Of a DNA stretch of 64,000 nt, positions 1 to 11,400 are shown in pieces. The notes under the pieces are model-generated. The model did not search any database, was not told the DNA's origin, and saw nothing but the letters and a program-made list of their open reading frames with translations. A program made the position numbers and the translations under genes. Source of the stretch: Durusdinium trenchii. Taxonomy: Eukaryota; Sar; Dinophyceae; Suessiales; Symbiodiniaceae. The stretch covers positions 2,413,764-2,477,763 of the forward strand of contig CAXAMN010021362.1 of NCBI GenBank assembly GCA_963970005.1, read 5' to 3'. Position 1 is the stretch's first letter. The number at the start of each line of letters is the position of its first letter.

Positions 1-2700
1 GCTTTAAAGTCCGGTGTCTGGGGTATACTGTCAAGTGTCTAAGTAATGAAATGTCGGTTTTAACTGCACTGCCGAAGCTTCCTTCGCTCTATAGGTGCAT
101 TCATTTCAGGATAGGATCATCCGTTTTGTTCACCTCCTTCACGCCCAATACCACAGTCGTATCAACGGGTGTTTCGGGAGTGTTCAGATTCCGCGCAAGT
201 GGTGCAAGGTACCTTGGTTTTGACCCAGAGCCAGACTTGACCATGACCAGGAGGCCCACCACACCAAGATTACTTCCACCATGACCCGGAAAATTTTACC
301 GAGATGGGTGTGTATTAAAGTAGGGATACCATGGGAGACCTCCCAGTGCAACCCTTCTTGAAGAAGGGAAATAGACCACAAACCCATTGGTAGACCCTCG
401 CGAATATTGAGGGGGTCCAGAGACACCTACAGTAATACAGGTGTTCGACAAACCACAAAGCAGCTTAGCCGCAATAATGGGTGCAAGGTTTGAAGGGTCT
501 GAAGGTCTCCCTCTTAAAATGCACCCATCTTTGTTTGATGTTTGCCTTGCCCCCCAAGCCTGGTTTCACCACCTAAGCCTAAGGAGGGAGCCGAGTTCCG
601 CGAGTTCCGCCGCCAGGTCGGTGAACTCATGCGGAGCTACGGCACCGATCAAGAGGTCTTTCGCCCACCCGAAGGCGGTCGATGGAGACGGCGACTCTGG
701 TGGAGGTTCGATGGTCCCGACTCTGGGGCGAAGTACTTGAGGCATCTGATGCCGGGATCCCGGCCTCTGAGGTACGGTGAGGACGGACACTCCGAGTGCA
801 CAGAAAAGACTCTCCGTGCTCACACCTCAGAGGGATGTGGTTCCCTAATATATCATATATTCATATTATCGGTTCTGAAGAAGCAAATCTATGAATTTGC
901 CAGGGAGAGATCTTGAAGCAGGGTTTGAGCCTGGCCAGTTATGAGTGTAAGGTTGACTGTTGATCAATAGTTTCCCCCACTTGGATTGTCCAACATCTCA
1001 ATATACAAGGTTTTTGTTTGATCGATAATCTCGAGTGGACACTGCTGGTGTTTTTTCTTGTGGAGACCTCCCATGGAGTGACTGGTGGTGGCATGTTCGC
1101 TGGATGAACAGCATACCACAACAGAGGTATGAGGTCAAGCTGTGTTTTTTTGTGTGTGTTTCTTCCCACTCCAAGTCCCTGTTAGTGCCGCATGCCTCCT
1201 CCAGTCGGGAGGGCTTAGGACTGGGACTCGACTTCACACACAGGGTTTTAGTCCTGGTGCAGCCAGCACAAATGATGTTTGGTTCTCATTGGAATTGGCT
1301 CCAGCATGGTGCTTTTCATGGAGGGTTTCGCAATCCACCTACTTGGCTCGCTTGTGACTGTGCCCAGATGTTCAAGAAAGCAGCACCTGTGATAGTGCAG
1401 AAGGCACAGCACGCGGGTGATGTGCTGGTGATGTGGGTTTGGTTGCCGGGAGTGGGTAGGCTGGCTCGCTGGCTGGTTGGTTGGTTGAGTGGGTGGCATG
1501 CTTCCTTGGTGGAGTGTCGGTTGATGAGGCTTGTATATTTGATGGGCATATATTCAGGTAACGTCACGGGATATGGTGACATGCCGTCCGTGAACCGAGG
1601 AAGAGGTGGCAAGGAGTGTATCAATTTGTTTCTACGTACTTCTCGGCAGTTTCATGTGAAACACTTGAATAATATATGATTCACTGTGACAGACACTCTG
1701 TCTCATGTTCCCATGGAAGCGGATGGCGTCCCGAGGAAGACGACTTTCCTTTACGAACAGTTTTTTTTACTCCACAAAATGTGATGTGTTCGTTGGGGTA
1801 TGTTGGGGTGTAGATTTTGATAATACGTTGCAACCACTCACTAAAGAACAGCATGGAGCCATTAAATCATCAAGCGACGTGTTGTTTGGAAGCAACGTCT
1901 TGGCTGCTTCAAGTCTTCAAGGACTTGGTTTTTTAAGGAAGAAGGGATCAGTTGGGAACGTTGGGCTGGATGATAATTATGGTTAACTGAACACACATGA
2001 TATTATAGTGTTTGCATGTCACCTTTTCAAGTCCTTTCGTTTGGAATAGAGAAAGCCCAGCACATTCCTCTGACCTGCCTGACACTAAGTCACTAAGACC
2101 TATAGATAAGACGGTCGCTTCCACACGACATGAGTAGGACCCCTCTGGGACTGGCCGCGTGACCCGTCCGCCGTGACCGGAGGGCATGGTGGGAGGGGTC
2201 CCCACGTGTTCCCAAACGGTCGGAGCACCGAAGAAAAAGAAAAAAGACAACGGTCTGCAGAAGAAAATGGTTAAGCTAAGTGTATATGGTTACTACTCAA
2301 TATGTATGTATATATATATATATGTATAGAGTCCATTCTCCTGGGTTCCATCGGGATGGTTTGCGGGGGAAATCAGGGGGATCACCTGCCCCAACCCAAG
2401 CGAACGGGATTGAGGAGGCACTCCCCTTGACTCTGCCATCATGTGGACTGGCAATCAGAGTTGCATTGAGGCAGTCTCACTGGCAGAGATGGACCAGGTG
2501 GAGTTTGGGACTGTCTTCGCCTTTCTTTCCCACAAAATCTATCGGGAGTCAGGGACTGGGAAATACCATTCCCAGACACTCCGTGTATGCCATATATGCC
2601 GATCAATTGACCCCTGAAACCACCCAATGTACGCATATATGCCATACCACCCACCTGGAGCTTCCCAGTAACCTTTTGATCCCCTGAGTTGAGGTCACAA
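1..2700. other. Intergenic DNA, no supported gene
   Basis: Only short overlapping open frames on both strands, none with a coherent protein-like composition. The frame at 1035-1679 is long but very Trp-rich and partly made of a GGCTGGTT-type simple repeat at about 1450-1495. The first bases (8-24) end in GTGTCTGGGGTATA, which looks like the right end of a family-A inverted-repeat element cut by the window edge. A short TA run lies at about 2310-2325. Confidence 0.5.
2571..2648. mobile_element. MITE-like family A, copy 1 (right end lost)
   Basis: Starts CCCAGACACTCCGTG and continues with the family-A interior (GCCATATATGCCGATCAATT, then GACCCC, then a CCACCCAATGTACGCATATATGCC stretch). It lacks the inverted right end CATGGAGTGTCTGGG seen in other copies. 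Confidence 0.6.
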
Positions 2701-2732
2701 ACAGGCCTGCTTTTTGTATTTGTTTTTTTTAC

Positions 2733-2754
2733 TCCGTAGCCATTTTGGCTCAAG
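2733..2754 (+). other. Dinoflagellate spliced-leader (DinoSL) relict
   Basis: The 22 bases match the conserved dinoflagellate trans-spliced leader as I know it: T, then CCGTAGCC, then ATTTTGGCTCAAG. In an SL-RNA gene the leader is followed by a GT donor. Here CAAG is followed directly by ATCGGAACGG, so this is not an SL-RNA gene. It is the cDNA signature of a trans-spliced mRNA copied back into the genome. The frameshifted Gag-like reading frame begins about 440 bases downstream on the same strand, so leader, untranslated region and ORF appear to be one retroposed transcript. Confidence 0.9.
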
Positions 2755-3193
2755 ATCGGAACGGTTGCGCGAAATCCTCTCTTAGGAACGTGAGGAAACA
2801 CGCTCATATTGCGAATGATGGAAACAAGCACTCAGACCCCTGCGTAAGGATGACACGCACACATGAAACGATGTGCACCGAAGGCCCGCTTTACAGCATC
2901 AAAAGATCCGCATGGTAGCGGAGCCAAGGATCGTCATTCCTCTGGTCTGACGTGAGGCTCCAGGAACCAAGCTGCCAGGATCTTGGCTGCCAGGCCACGG
3001 CCCTTTCCTCGCGAGGTGCTGGTGCCATCACCGCTAGCAATCAGCGCAAGAGGCTCCTTGGAGGAAGAGATCGGCAATCAGCGCAAGTGGCCCCTGGAGG
3101 TGGAGTTTGCCTGTAGGAGCTCAAAGGCACTTGCTAGCACCTACTTGAGCGTGGAGCTGAGCCTCAGGGACTTTGAGAACATCGAGCCCTACG
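2755..3193 (+). other. Leader region of the retroposed Gag-like transcript
   Basis: Lies between the spliced-leader relict and the ATG chosen for the Gag-like frame. A frame is open from 2983 to 3273, but it runs past the Gag start in another phase and shows no recognisable motif. I read this stretch as former 5' untranslated sequence. A short duplication is visible around 3038-3090 (AATCAGCGCAAG occurs twice). Confidence 0.45.
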
Positions 3194-4085
3194 ATGGCTG
3201 GACAAGAAGGAGGACCTCCACAGGCAGCCCTGGACGGGTCAGAGATTGCAAGGCGCATGATGCAGGCCACTGAAGCCGCCAGTGCAGCAGCTCAGATGGC
3301 GGCCCAAGCGCTTCACCACCAGCAGCAAGCAAGAGCAGGCAACGAGCCCTTCTGGTTCAAGACGTTGCCGAAGCCCAATGGGTTCAATCCCAGCTCAAGG
3401 GAAGAGGAGCTCAGCTTGTGGAGAGACTTCAGTTGGGGGGCTAGAGCAACACCTCGCAAGTTTGTCAGCGACTTCAAGGACTTGCGGGAGCGCCCTGACA
3501 GGCCCGTGGACCCTTCGCTTTGGGGTAATCGAGAAAAGCAAAGAAGCAACTTCCTGTACTCCATCCTGGCGTCCTTGGTGAGGCAGAGGCCGTTAGCCTT
3601 GATCAAACAGGTCAAGCAGGCCAATGGACTGGAGGCATATAGATTGCTGATCAAGAGCCTTGAACCAGCAAGCAAAAACCGGTCATTGGGAGAGTGCCTT
3701 CGATGGCAAGAAGGGCAACCTGCTCAACCAGTTGCTCAAGCTCGAAGAGGCCTTCAGCGAATACGAGCGTACAGGCATGAAGCTCGATGACACCATCAAG
3801 TTTGCGGTCCTCATGAGGTGTGTGACTGGCCAACTGAAGACATGGCTACAACTCAATGTGGCTGAGACACAAGACTACACCGGCATCATCCAGTACGACA
3901 GTGCTACACTGAAGTGGAACAATGCCATGATGTTGGGCCAGGATGCAAACAAGGATGGTGCAGTCCCTATGGAGGTTGACAGGGTCATGGAGAAAGGCAA
4001 TGGGGGCAAGACCGGAAAGGGCAAAGGCAAAGATATCCCAAAGGGAAAAGGGAAAGGAGACCAGAAAGGTGGGAAGCCTCCCTAG
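3194..4085 (+). pseudogene. Gag-like protein of a dinoflagellate LTR/Copia-type retroelement, frameshifted
   Basis: The start at 3194 is MAGQEGGPP. An Ala/Gln-rich stretch follows, then FWFKTLPKPNGFNP, NFLYSILASLVRQRP and ANGLEAYRLLIKSLEP. In another frame come EEAFSEYERTGMKLDD, TGQLKTWLQLNVAE and VPMEVDRV, ending in a Gly-Lys tail (GKGKGKDIPKGKGKGDQKG). This order fits the Gag-like N-terminal part of predicted dinoflagellate retroelement polyproteins as I remember them. At least one frame change lies near 3690, just after KNRSLG. A second disturbance is likely at the G run near 3435-3440, where GLEQHLASLSA in another frame fits better. No zinc knuckle, protease, integrase or reverse transcriptase frame follows, so only a Gag-encoding transcript was copied. 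The frame ends at TAG 4083-4085. Confidence 0.75.
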
Positions 4086-5726
4086 CTCAATTCGGGCTGG
4101 CGAGACCTTGGTTACTCTGGCAACCCGCTTGAGGTCCTTTAGTTATCTTTTTGATAGAGTGCGGAACTCTCTGAACCTGTTGGTTTGCTGTTCGGTTGCA
4201 ACGAGGCCAGAGTAAGGTCTCCACAAGAGTTTTGAGGCCTTTGAACTTCCGTGGCCTTTGGCCACGGCTTCCCAAGTGGATTTGAGGCTCCAGCTGCTCG
4301 CGGCGCGCCGTCCAATCCGTTCGGCCCGTGATCTAGCACGTCCTTGGCCGTGAGCCTTTTGACGTGTGTCTTGTTTGGGCAGGGCGTGTCTGCACAGCTG
4401 ACACCCTGCAACGGGACCTGCTGACCTGTCTCGCGAGTGCGCGGTATTTTTGTTTTTCCGGTCACGTTTTGTGTAAACGCCACTCTGTATATATATATAT
4501 ATATACATATTTTTATACACGTAATAGCAGGTCCTGGGCCCGTCACTCCTAGTGTATCAGAATGATTTCCCATACACGACCTGTCTGGGAGAATGTATGC
4601 TGCCCCAGAAAGACCCCCCAAACTCAACCACCCCCTGGGCCGTTTCGAGCTCGGAGCTACGACATGGCCACGGTGCCACGTCGCGAGGCGAATTCTCCCC
4701 GGAGGATCCGCAGGCGACGGCGACTGCGCGGGCGAAGTGGACATCGATCGAGGTTGAGATGGAAAGAAATGAAAAGAAAAGGAGCTCAGGAGCTACACGA
4801 CTGAAAGTTTCTACTTCGGGAGGGTGCTCCTGAGACTACAACTAACTAGTGCAACTCATCCGCCAAGAAACGAAGTGGAGAATCCCCTGTTTGGTCTCCA
4901 GAAAATGGTCTTCCCATGATTCCCATCCTTTCTTTCCACTTCCATTTCTTTCCATAGAGGTCGTGTACCCTCCTGGGTTGTGTTAGAGGTCGTGTTAGTC
5001 CGAGCACCCCGAAAATGATGGCAGACCTGGCATCCACTTCTCCGCCTGGAAGTCCTTACATTTTTTTCGAACGAAGCACGCAGGCCTCACAAGAGCTCGG
5101 CGAAGACATCATCCTCTCGTGGGCCACGGGCGTTGGGAGGGCTCAGGGGGGACTGGCGGGTTCATCACACAGCCAAGCACCATATGGGACTAGTCAATCT
5201 TCACCAACAATTGATACATGATATCATCAAAATTTTACATTTTTTCAGAGTCTCTTTTTACATACATTGGGTTGAAAAAAATGGTGTCAATGTAGGTCAA
5301 CAGTCCATACATGGAGTCTTTGGGTGGTGTTTCTGCTTCTGTTTGGCTGGAGAGGTGTGAGTAAGGCGAGCCTGAGCATGGTTGCAAGTTGTTTCAAGCA
5401 GAGTTGGCACCCAAACAGTTTGCAACTTGTCCAAGTTTTCTTCCGCACCAGCATACCTTAATTGGTTGGCCTGCCTAGAAGGTCGTTCGCTATATGGGTT
5501 GAACGACCTATCCCCAAATGCATAGAAATGCCACACGAGTTCTGCTGGGTCCCCAAGACAGTGATGGCTTGGCAAAATATTCTGCAGAGTGAGGAAACGT
5601 GTGGGCTGCAAGGACTTCTGGGATCTTCGGCATGTTTGCAAGCATTTAGAGAACTTAACACTCCCTGGTTTGAGCAACATGGTCATCCAAGGGGCACCAT
5701 CCACGACCTTCAGGATGATTCCAGGA

Positions 5727-5843
5727 CCTAGGGATCCAGTCGTGCCGAACTTCAGGTACGGTGATGTGTTCGACAGTGTTATGTAGGTGCCAGGAGGGTC
5801 TAGTCGTAGCTTCGGCTTCGAAGATACGACTGGATCCCTAGGG
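5727..5843. mobile_element. MITE-like family B, copy 1
   Basis: Bounded by inverted ends: CCTAGGGATCCAGTCGTGCC on the left and ATACGACTGGATCCCTAGGG on the right, 117 bp in all. The interior contains GGTACGGTGATGTG, ACAGTGTTATGTAGGTGCCA and GGAGGGTC, shared in either orientation with the other family-B copies. No coding capacity. Confidence 0.8.
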
Positions 5844-6355
5844 ACGGAGTGTAGAGTATATACTGTAAATATAGTTACAAACCATTTGCAGGAGAGGCTG
5901 GGTGAAAAACATGTTGTCATTCATACTCCTCCCGCATGAGATGCCGGGGGAAAGGTGGATCATCGCCACAAGGTCTTGACTGATGGCATTGTCCTCTGTA
6001 AGGATGAGTCCGGTGACCCAGTCACATTGCTTTTGAGCTGCATGGGCTAGCATGCATAAATCTACTCTCTCCTTTATGTATATATATATATATAGAGAGA
6101 GAGAGACAGAGATCGGTTGATGAATCACCCTCCCGGACATGGATGGTCAAACCTCTGAAGAGGCTGGATTGGGCGTTATCAAGAGTCAAGAGTCTACATG
6201 TGCCACAGATGCCACACGACGAAGGGCCCACGACAAATTCGTTGTGTCATGGGCTGAAGAACAGAGACGTCACAACAAAGCACCTGACAAATCCGATAGT
6301 GATGCTACTGTGTATGTATATTAATTATATATGAATACTTATGAATATATCGTAT

Positions 6356-6357
<2 letters not shown>

Positions 6358-6402
<45 letters not shown>

Positions 6403-6615
6403 NNNNNNNNNNNNNNNNNNNNNNNNNNNNNNNNNNNNNNNNNNNNNNNNNNNNNNNNNNNNNNNNNNNNNNNNNNNNNNNNNNNNNNNNNNNNNNNNNN
6501 NNNNNNNNNNNNNNNNNNNNNNNNNNNNNNNNNNNNNNNNNNNNNNNNNNNNNNNNNNNNNNNNNNNNNNNNNNNNNNNNNNNNNNNNNNNNNNNNNNNN
6601 NNNNNNNNNNNNNNN

Positions 6616-6684
<69 letters not shown>
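6358..6684. repeat. (GAT)n microsatellite containing an assembly gap
   Basis: Pure GAT trinucleotides from 6358 to 6402, then N from 6403 to 6615, then GAT again to 6684. The gap sits inside the repeat, so the true length is unknown. The poly-Asp, poly-Met and poly-Ser frames across it are artefacts of the repeat. Confidence 0.95.
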
Positions 6685-7243
6685 CTTTTCACAAGTTCAC
6701 GGGCGCCCATGGTTGCAGTCTCTTCCTACACAAGTGCAGAATCTCCCCAGAAATCTCTTCACCTGCTCGGGTCTGCTTGGTCTGTTCATCTCCTTTGAGT
6801 TGGGCCTTTCATTGTCCACGAGTCCACGGAAGATGAAGTATGGCTGATTGGCATATCAGATGAGCCATGCCATAAACCCACTTGCTTGTAATGAGTAAGG
6901 GTCTTGTCATAAGAGCTCGGGGCACCCTCTTACGACATAGGAATCTATCAAGGTTTCCAGCACAGCTCAGATGAAGTCCAAGTCGGGCATCTTTGCTGAT
7001 CAGATGAAGTCTGATTCGGTGAAAAGGACATCAACAGACTGGTCGTCCACAGGAAGAGGTTGGCGGTGATGCTGGCGGTGTCCACTTTCTGGTCCTTCCA
7101 AACGGGCGTGTGCAGAGCTGCGTTTGGCATCTACCATCAACATGGACATGGACAATCCCTGGACATGGCTCTTTGAACGTCTTTCCAGGGTCGCCATCCA
7201 CTTCCATTCTTGAATTCCAGACGTTTGAAGTATCAATTTCGTT

Positions 7244-7322
7244 TGGATCCAGGTACCTTCTCAGAAGGTACTTGGACTCTCCAAACCTACATAACAGTGT
7301 TTGGTACTTGGATCCCTAGGGG
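7244..7322. mobile_element. MITE-like family B, copy 2 (short)
   Basis: Left part GGATCCAGGTACCTTCTCAG, right part GGTACTTGGATCCCTAGGG, with CTACATAACAGTGTTTGG inside. The same words occur in the longer family-B copies, so this is probably an internally deleted member. Confidence 0.65.
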
Positions 7323-7886
7323 ATGTAGGTCAATTGCCTCGAAGATGTAGGTCCTTCCCGCCTCCAAACAAACGGGGCCGCGCCTGGTCGACCGAGTCCT
7401 CGGAGGGAAGACGGTGACTTTTCCTGTCCCTCGATGTGACTCTTCTGACATAGATAGTCATCTTGGAAGTACTTCTTCTGTCTTCCGGTCGCACACAGCG
7501 TGAGGCGTGGAGACTACTTCCGCTGGTGACTGGGTTCTGCAAGATGGGGAGAAGGAGAAGTGAGGGAAAACCAACACATGGATTTTGTGGTTCTTTGTGC
7601 TTGGCTTATGTCACACTTGTTTGCTGTGATGCTTGGTGTGTGTCTGTGTGTTGTTTGAAACGAAACGGCAAACGTGTGTTGTTTGTGTTTGGCATTTAAT
7701 CACATATATATAATATATAAAGACCTACTGCAAATGGTCCTCAGAGATTGCAGCGTTTCGTCTCCTCGTCTTGTGGCATCGTCTCCTCGAGGTTGGCTCG
7801 GATCGTGCTCTACGACATGCTGGACGAGGAGGTACTCCAGGCAAGGCGGAGGGAGAGACGCCATGGTGATACGGTATGGATTGGTG

Positions 7887-7972
7887 CCCAGACACTCCAT
7901 GTATGCCATATTACATTGCCCCCCAAATCACCCCAATGTAGGCATATATGGCAGTCCCATGGAGTGTCTGGG
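7887..7972. mobile_element. MITE-like family A, copy 2 (complete)
   Basis: Perfect or near-perfect inverted ends CCCAGACACTCCATG and CATGGAGTGTCTGGG around an 86-bp unit. The interior is GTATGCCATATTACATTG, then CACCCCAATGTAGGCATATATGGCAGTCC. This is the clearest full copy in the window. No open frame of note. Confidence 0.8.
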
Positions 7973-8344
7973 GTAGAGAAGTTGGGCTTTGAAGGTTCGA
8001 TTGGAGGCATAGATGATCCCAAAATAGAGAGGATTGCACGGTGTCCAATACATATTTCTACGTGGGGGTCTACGAACTTCTATCTATTTAGGAGTCCATA
8101 TTATGTAGAAATATATGTGGAGTCTTGATGAATCAATCCCCTGCAGACATGGATTGTAAAGCCTCTTCAGGCTTTGGGGTTGAAACATGGCAGGCCCAGT
8201 CGGTAGACTGGTTTATGTCCCTTCTTCCAGGGGGTTGGAACGCCTGGAAGTTTTCCTTTTTTTGAGCTACACACTCAAATGAGCCCTGACAATTGGACTG
8301 GAATGTTTGACTACATGGACCCTAATAATAACATCTTCAAGAAA

Positions 8345-8442
8345 CCCTAGGGATCCAAGTACATCCTCAAAAGGTACGACTGGACCCTACTGGCACCCAC
8401 CCCAGTCCCACCTTCTCAGAGGGTACGACTGGATCCTTAGGG
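8345..8442. mobile_element. MITE-like family B, copy 3
   Basis: Starts CCCTAGGGATCCAAGTACAT, contains AAGGTACGACTGGACCC, and ends GGTACGACTGGATCCTTAGG, giving inverted termini around about 98 bp. Confidence 0.75.
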
Positions 8443-11400
8443 AAAGTTTGAACAGGAACAAGGTCTAAAGCGGTCCCAAGAAGGGACCGAAACAACAAGG
8501 TCAAAAGGTCGGACAGTTAAACACCTTCAGAAGGGACCCACTCGGACTCGTTTGCATCTAACCCACGAAGGGCTCGACTCCAAAAAGCACCCAAGAACAC
8601 CGTAGGCAACTCATCAACCCAGTCCCACACACTCTTGGAGTAGGGTACGACCATGGAAGACCACTTGGCAAAGGATGTGAAGACCACCACTGCGGGGCGA
8701 TGTGAAGTTTGGAGGCTCAAACCCGCTCATGGCCCGATTCGTCATTTGTCTGAAGAAAACCGTTGTGAGACAGTGTCAATTCCCAAATCGGCCTCAGAAG
8801 CCCCATCTTCTGCATCCACACCATCCAAGCTTCCGCATCATGCGACGGGTGAGACACCAAACGACACACCAAACGCATCCAAACGCCGCCCTCGCCAGGA
8901 GCGCGCCAAGTCTCGGGAGGAGACGGTGAACTTGCTCTGCCGCTGTGGGTCGCACCGTTCGTCTCCGGTCGTTGAGGGCCGCCCAGAGCAATGGATCATT
9001 GGCTTTCACCGATGTTTTAAGAAGGGGACACCTGACACCTCACTTTATATGATCTAAAATGGTGGACAGCTTGAACCTGAAACGTTTCCAGGGAAGCCGC
9101 GCCGGGGAGAATGGGAGGGCCCCTCAATGAGTGCAAAGACTCATTGTGCCTTTTTTGTTCTGATCTCTCTTCGATTGGAATTTTTGCAACATGTTCAGTT
9201 ATACACGGGATTTTCCAGGGAACCGGTGGAACATTCGGAATTCTCAGTTCGGCTTTGGACCCTGAAGACCACTGGTGCAGCGAAAGTCATTCCAGCCGGA
9301 CTCAACTCAGGGTGCTGTTCGACCCGGGTGTTTCGTTTTCGTTCGTTGCGTCCATGTCGGTCCTATTGGCCATGGCGATTCCGAGGCTCCAGGTTTCCCA
9401 GTCTCCGCCAGCGCTTTTCGTCTCATTTGAAAAACGGCGTCCCGAAACCGTTTCAAGACCATGAATGTCATATCCTTTCATCATCTTGGTAGGATTTTAC
9501 AATCACAATCGCTTGCTTTTGATGACCAGATTCTGCTCAGTATTCGTGACGATCTTTTGCTCACCAACACCCCGCCCACGTCTCCGGCGGCGAAACACGC
9601 GTGCCCCCGATGTCGTCGTTTGGACGTGCGCCGTGCGAGGACACCAGCTCCACCAAGGTGCGCGTCCGGGGATCCCAGCAGACCGCGGTCGAGCCGGTCT
9701 CGCCGGCGAGTGCGGAGCGGCGCCGGGGCGAGTGCGGAATGGTGAAGGATGGCGAACGGATTTGGTTGAAATGGATTCTGAGGAGTGGTGACAGTGGTCA
9801 GTCAAAAGAACTGGGAAGAGTTAATAATAATGAGAGCGGGGTCAGCGTTGTTTTAGCTGTTGTGGCGGATATATAAACATGATCCAATCCACCTGAAACA
9901 AGGACCAAGCAATCTCAGTTAAGAGAAACCTCCTGGCCGTCTGGTGGACGTAGCAAGAAAATCCAAAATCTGAAACACATGACAACACAATTATAGTTCA
10001 ACATTTGCATACTTGGAGCAGTACTCTATATAGTAATCTTACCCACCGGGACTGGATGTTCTCACGTTCCAAAAGCCAGGAATGTCCAGGAGGAGAGCAG
10101 GAGTTACTGTAGTGGCTGTACTGGCCGACAGAGGGGACGGGTCGATGGAAGATGGGAGTGGACATGGGAGATCAACAAGAAGGAAGTGCTTGAATCTATA
10201 AACATGTACGGAGAAACACTGAACACCAATGACAATCTGCGTTTTCAGCAAAAAAAACGCTTGTCGCGTGATTGATGCACTGACGCTTGTCGTCGCTCAA
10301 AGCGGTGAAGATCCCAGGAATCATCATGGTTACTTGGATGGCCGTGCCCTGAAAGAATTACCATTTTCCTCATACTATCCTCATACTGTATATACTCCAC
10401 AGATTCTTTCAGGGAGTCTCACAACTTCAAAGAACCCACAAAACATGCGGTGCCACGTGCCCATGATCCTTTTCAGGGAGTGTACATCCCCAAAAAATAC
10501 AAAAAATCAAGTTACTGTAAACGAATCGAATCGACTCGAATCGTTTCCATCCTTTTCGTAGGAGGACTTGGATCGACCGCCAGCCTCGAGCTAGACCCGC
10601 CCTCGCAGCAGCCGCCACCGCCCTCGCCATCGGACGACCGCATGCGCTTCTCTGCGCCGCACCTGCGCTGAGTCCCGAGAGGGCGGAAAACGGATGAGCT
10701 TCGTCATGGCTTTGTTGCGGGGTCCCAGCGGTGAGACACGGGACGGCCCACGCGACGTTGAGGAAAGAACAGTTCCGGAAGATCCGTTTCTGTTTGGAAA
10801 CATGCAGAAAAGGTGGGGAAAGGAAAGAGCAGAGGAGGCAGTGGGGTGCGTATGATTCGTATGTTTTTGTAATTACGGTTCTGGGCGATTGACAGTTTAA
10901 GGGCAAAATCTACAGGCAACCGTGGCTCTCAGCTCCACAGCTATGGGTTTCCTATATAGGTTTTCCCTCATATAAAACAATTCTGGGAGTCATGGGATTT
11001 CATCATCAATTTGGTCGATGCGTGACAAGACGAGACCATTCACCCTTTTGAGAGGGTGCCTTTTTGAGCAAGGAAAGGCCGGCTTCCACAAATATTCCAT
11101 GAAATGATTCCGTACAAATCTTACCATTATACATAACATCATCCTGGGTCTTCAAAGTGACCCCTTTGCTAGAAGATCCTTCTGAAATCATAGTCTCGCC
11201 CCTTAGAAGGAGGGGCTATATAAGACAAACAGTTTGATCTATACAGTGGTTTCAGTATAGATGGCACAAACCCACCCACAGATGCCTTGTGTATGTGGGT
11301 CCATGTCAGCCACCTTTTAGAGATTGCACCATCTACTCTGAAACTATTGTAGCTTGAAATGCGTGGTCCTGTCAAATGTCTCACCTCGTCTATACACTCC

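Larger units (their letters stand above)
4086..7886. other. Intergenic DNA with simple repeats, no supported gene
   Basis: Holds TA runs at about 4487-4506 and 6079-6094, one family-B element (5727-5843), the GAT microsatellite with an N gap, and a second family-B element (7244-7322). The open frames here are short, overlap on both strands and run through repeats. I see no gene. Confidence 0.5.

Noticed and set aside
1035-1679. Plus-strand frame of 214 codons
   Set aside because: Very Trp-rich, runs through a GGCTGGTT simple repeat, and shows no domain.
2733-2754. An SL-RNA gene
   Set aside because: No GT donor or Sm-site-containing intron follows the leader; the next bases are ATCGGAACGG.
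6331-6847. Poly-Asp/poly-Met proteins
   Set aside because: Produced by the GAT microsatellite and N gap.
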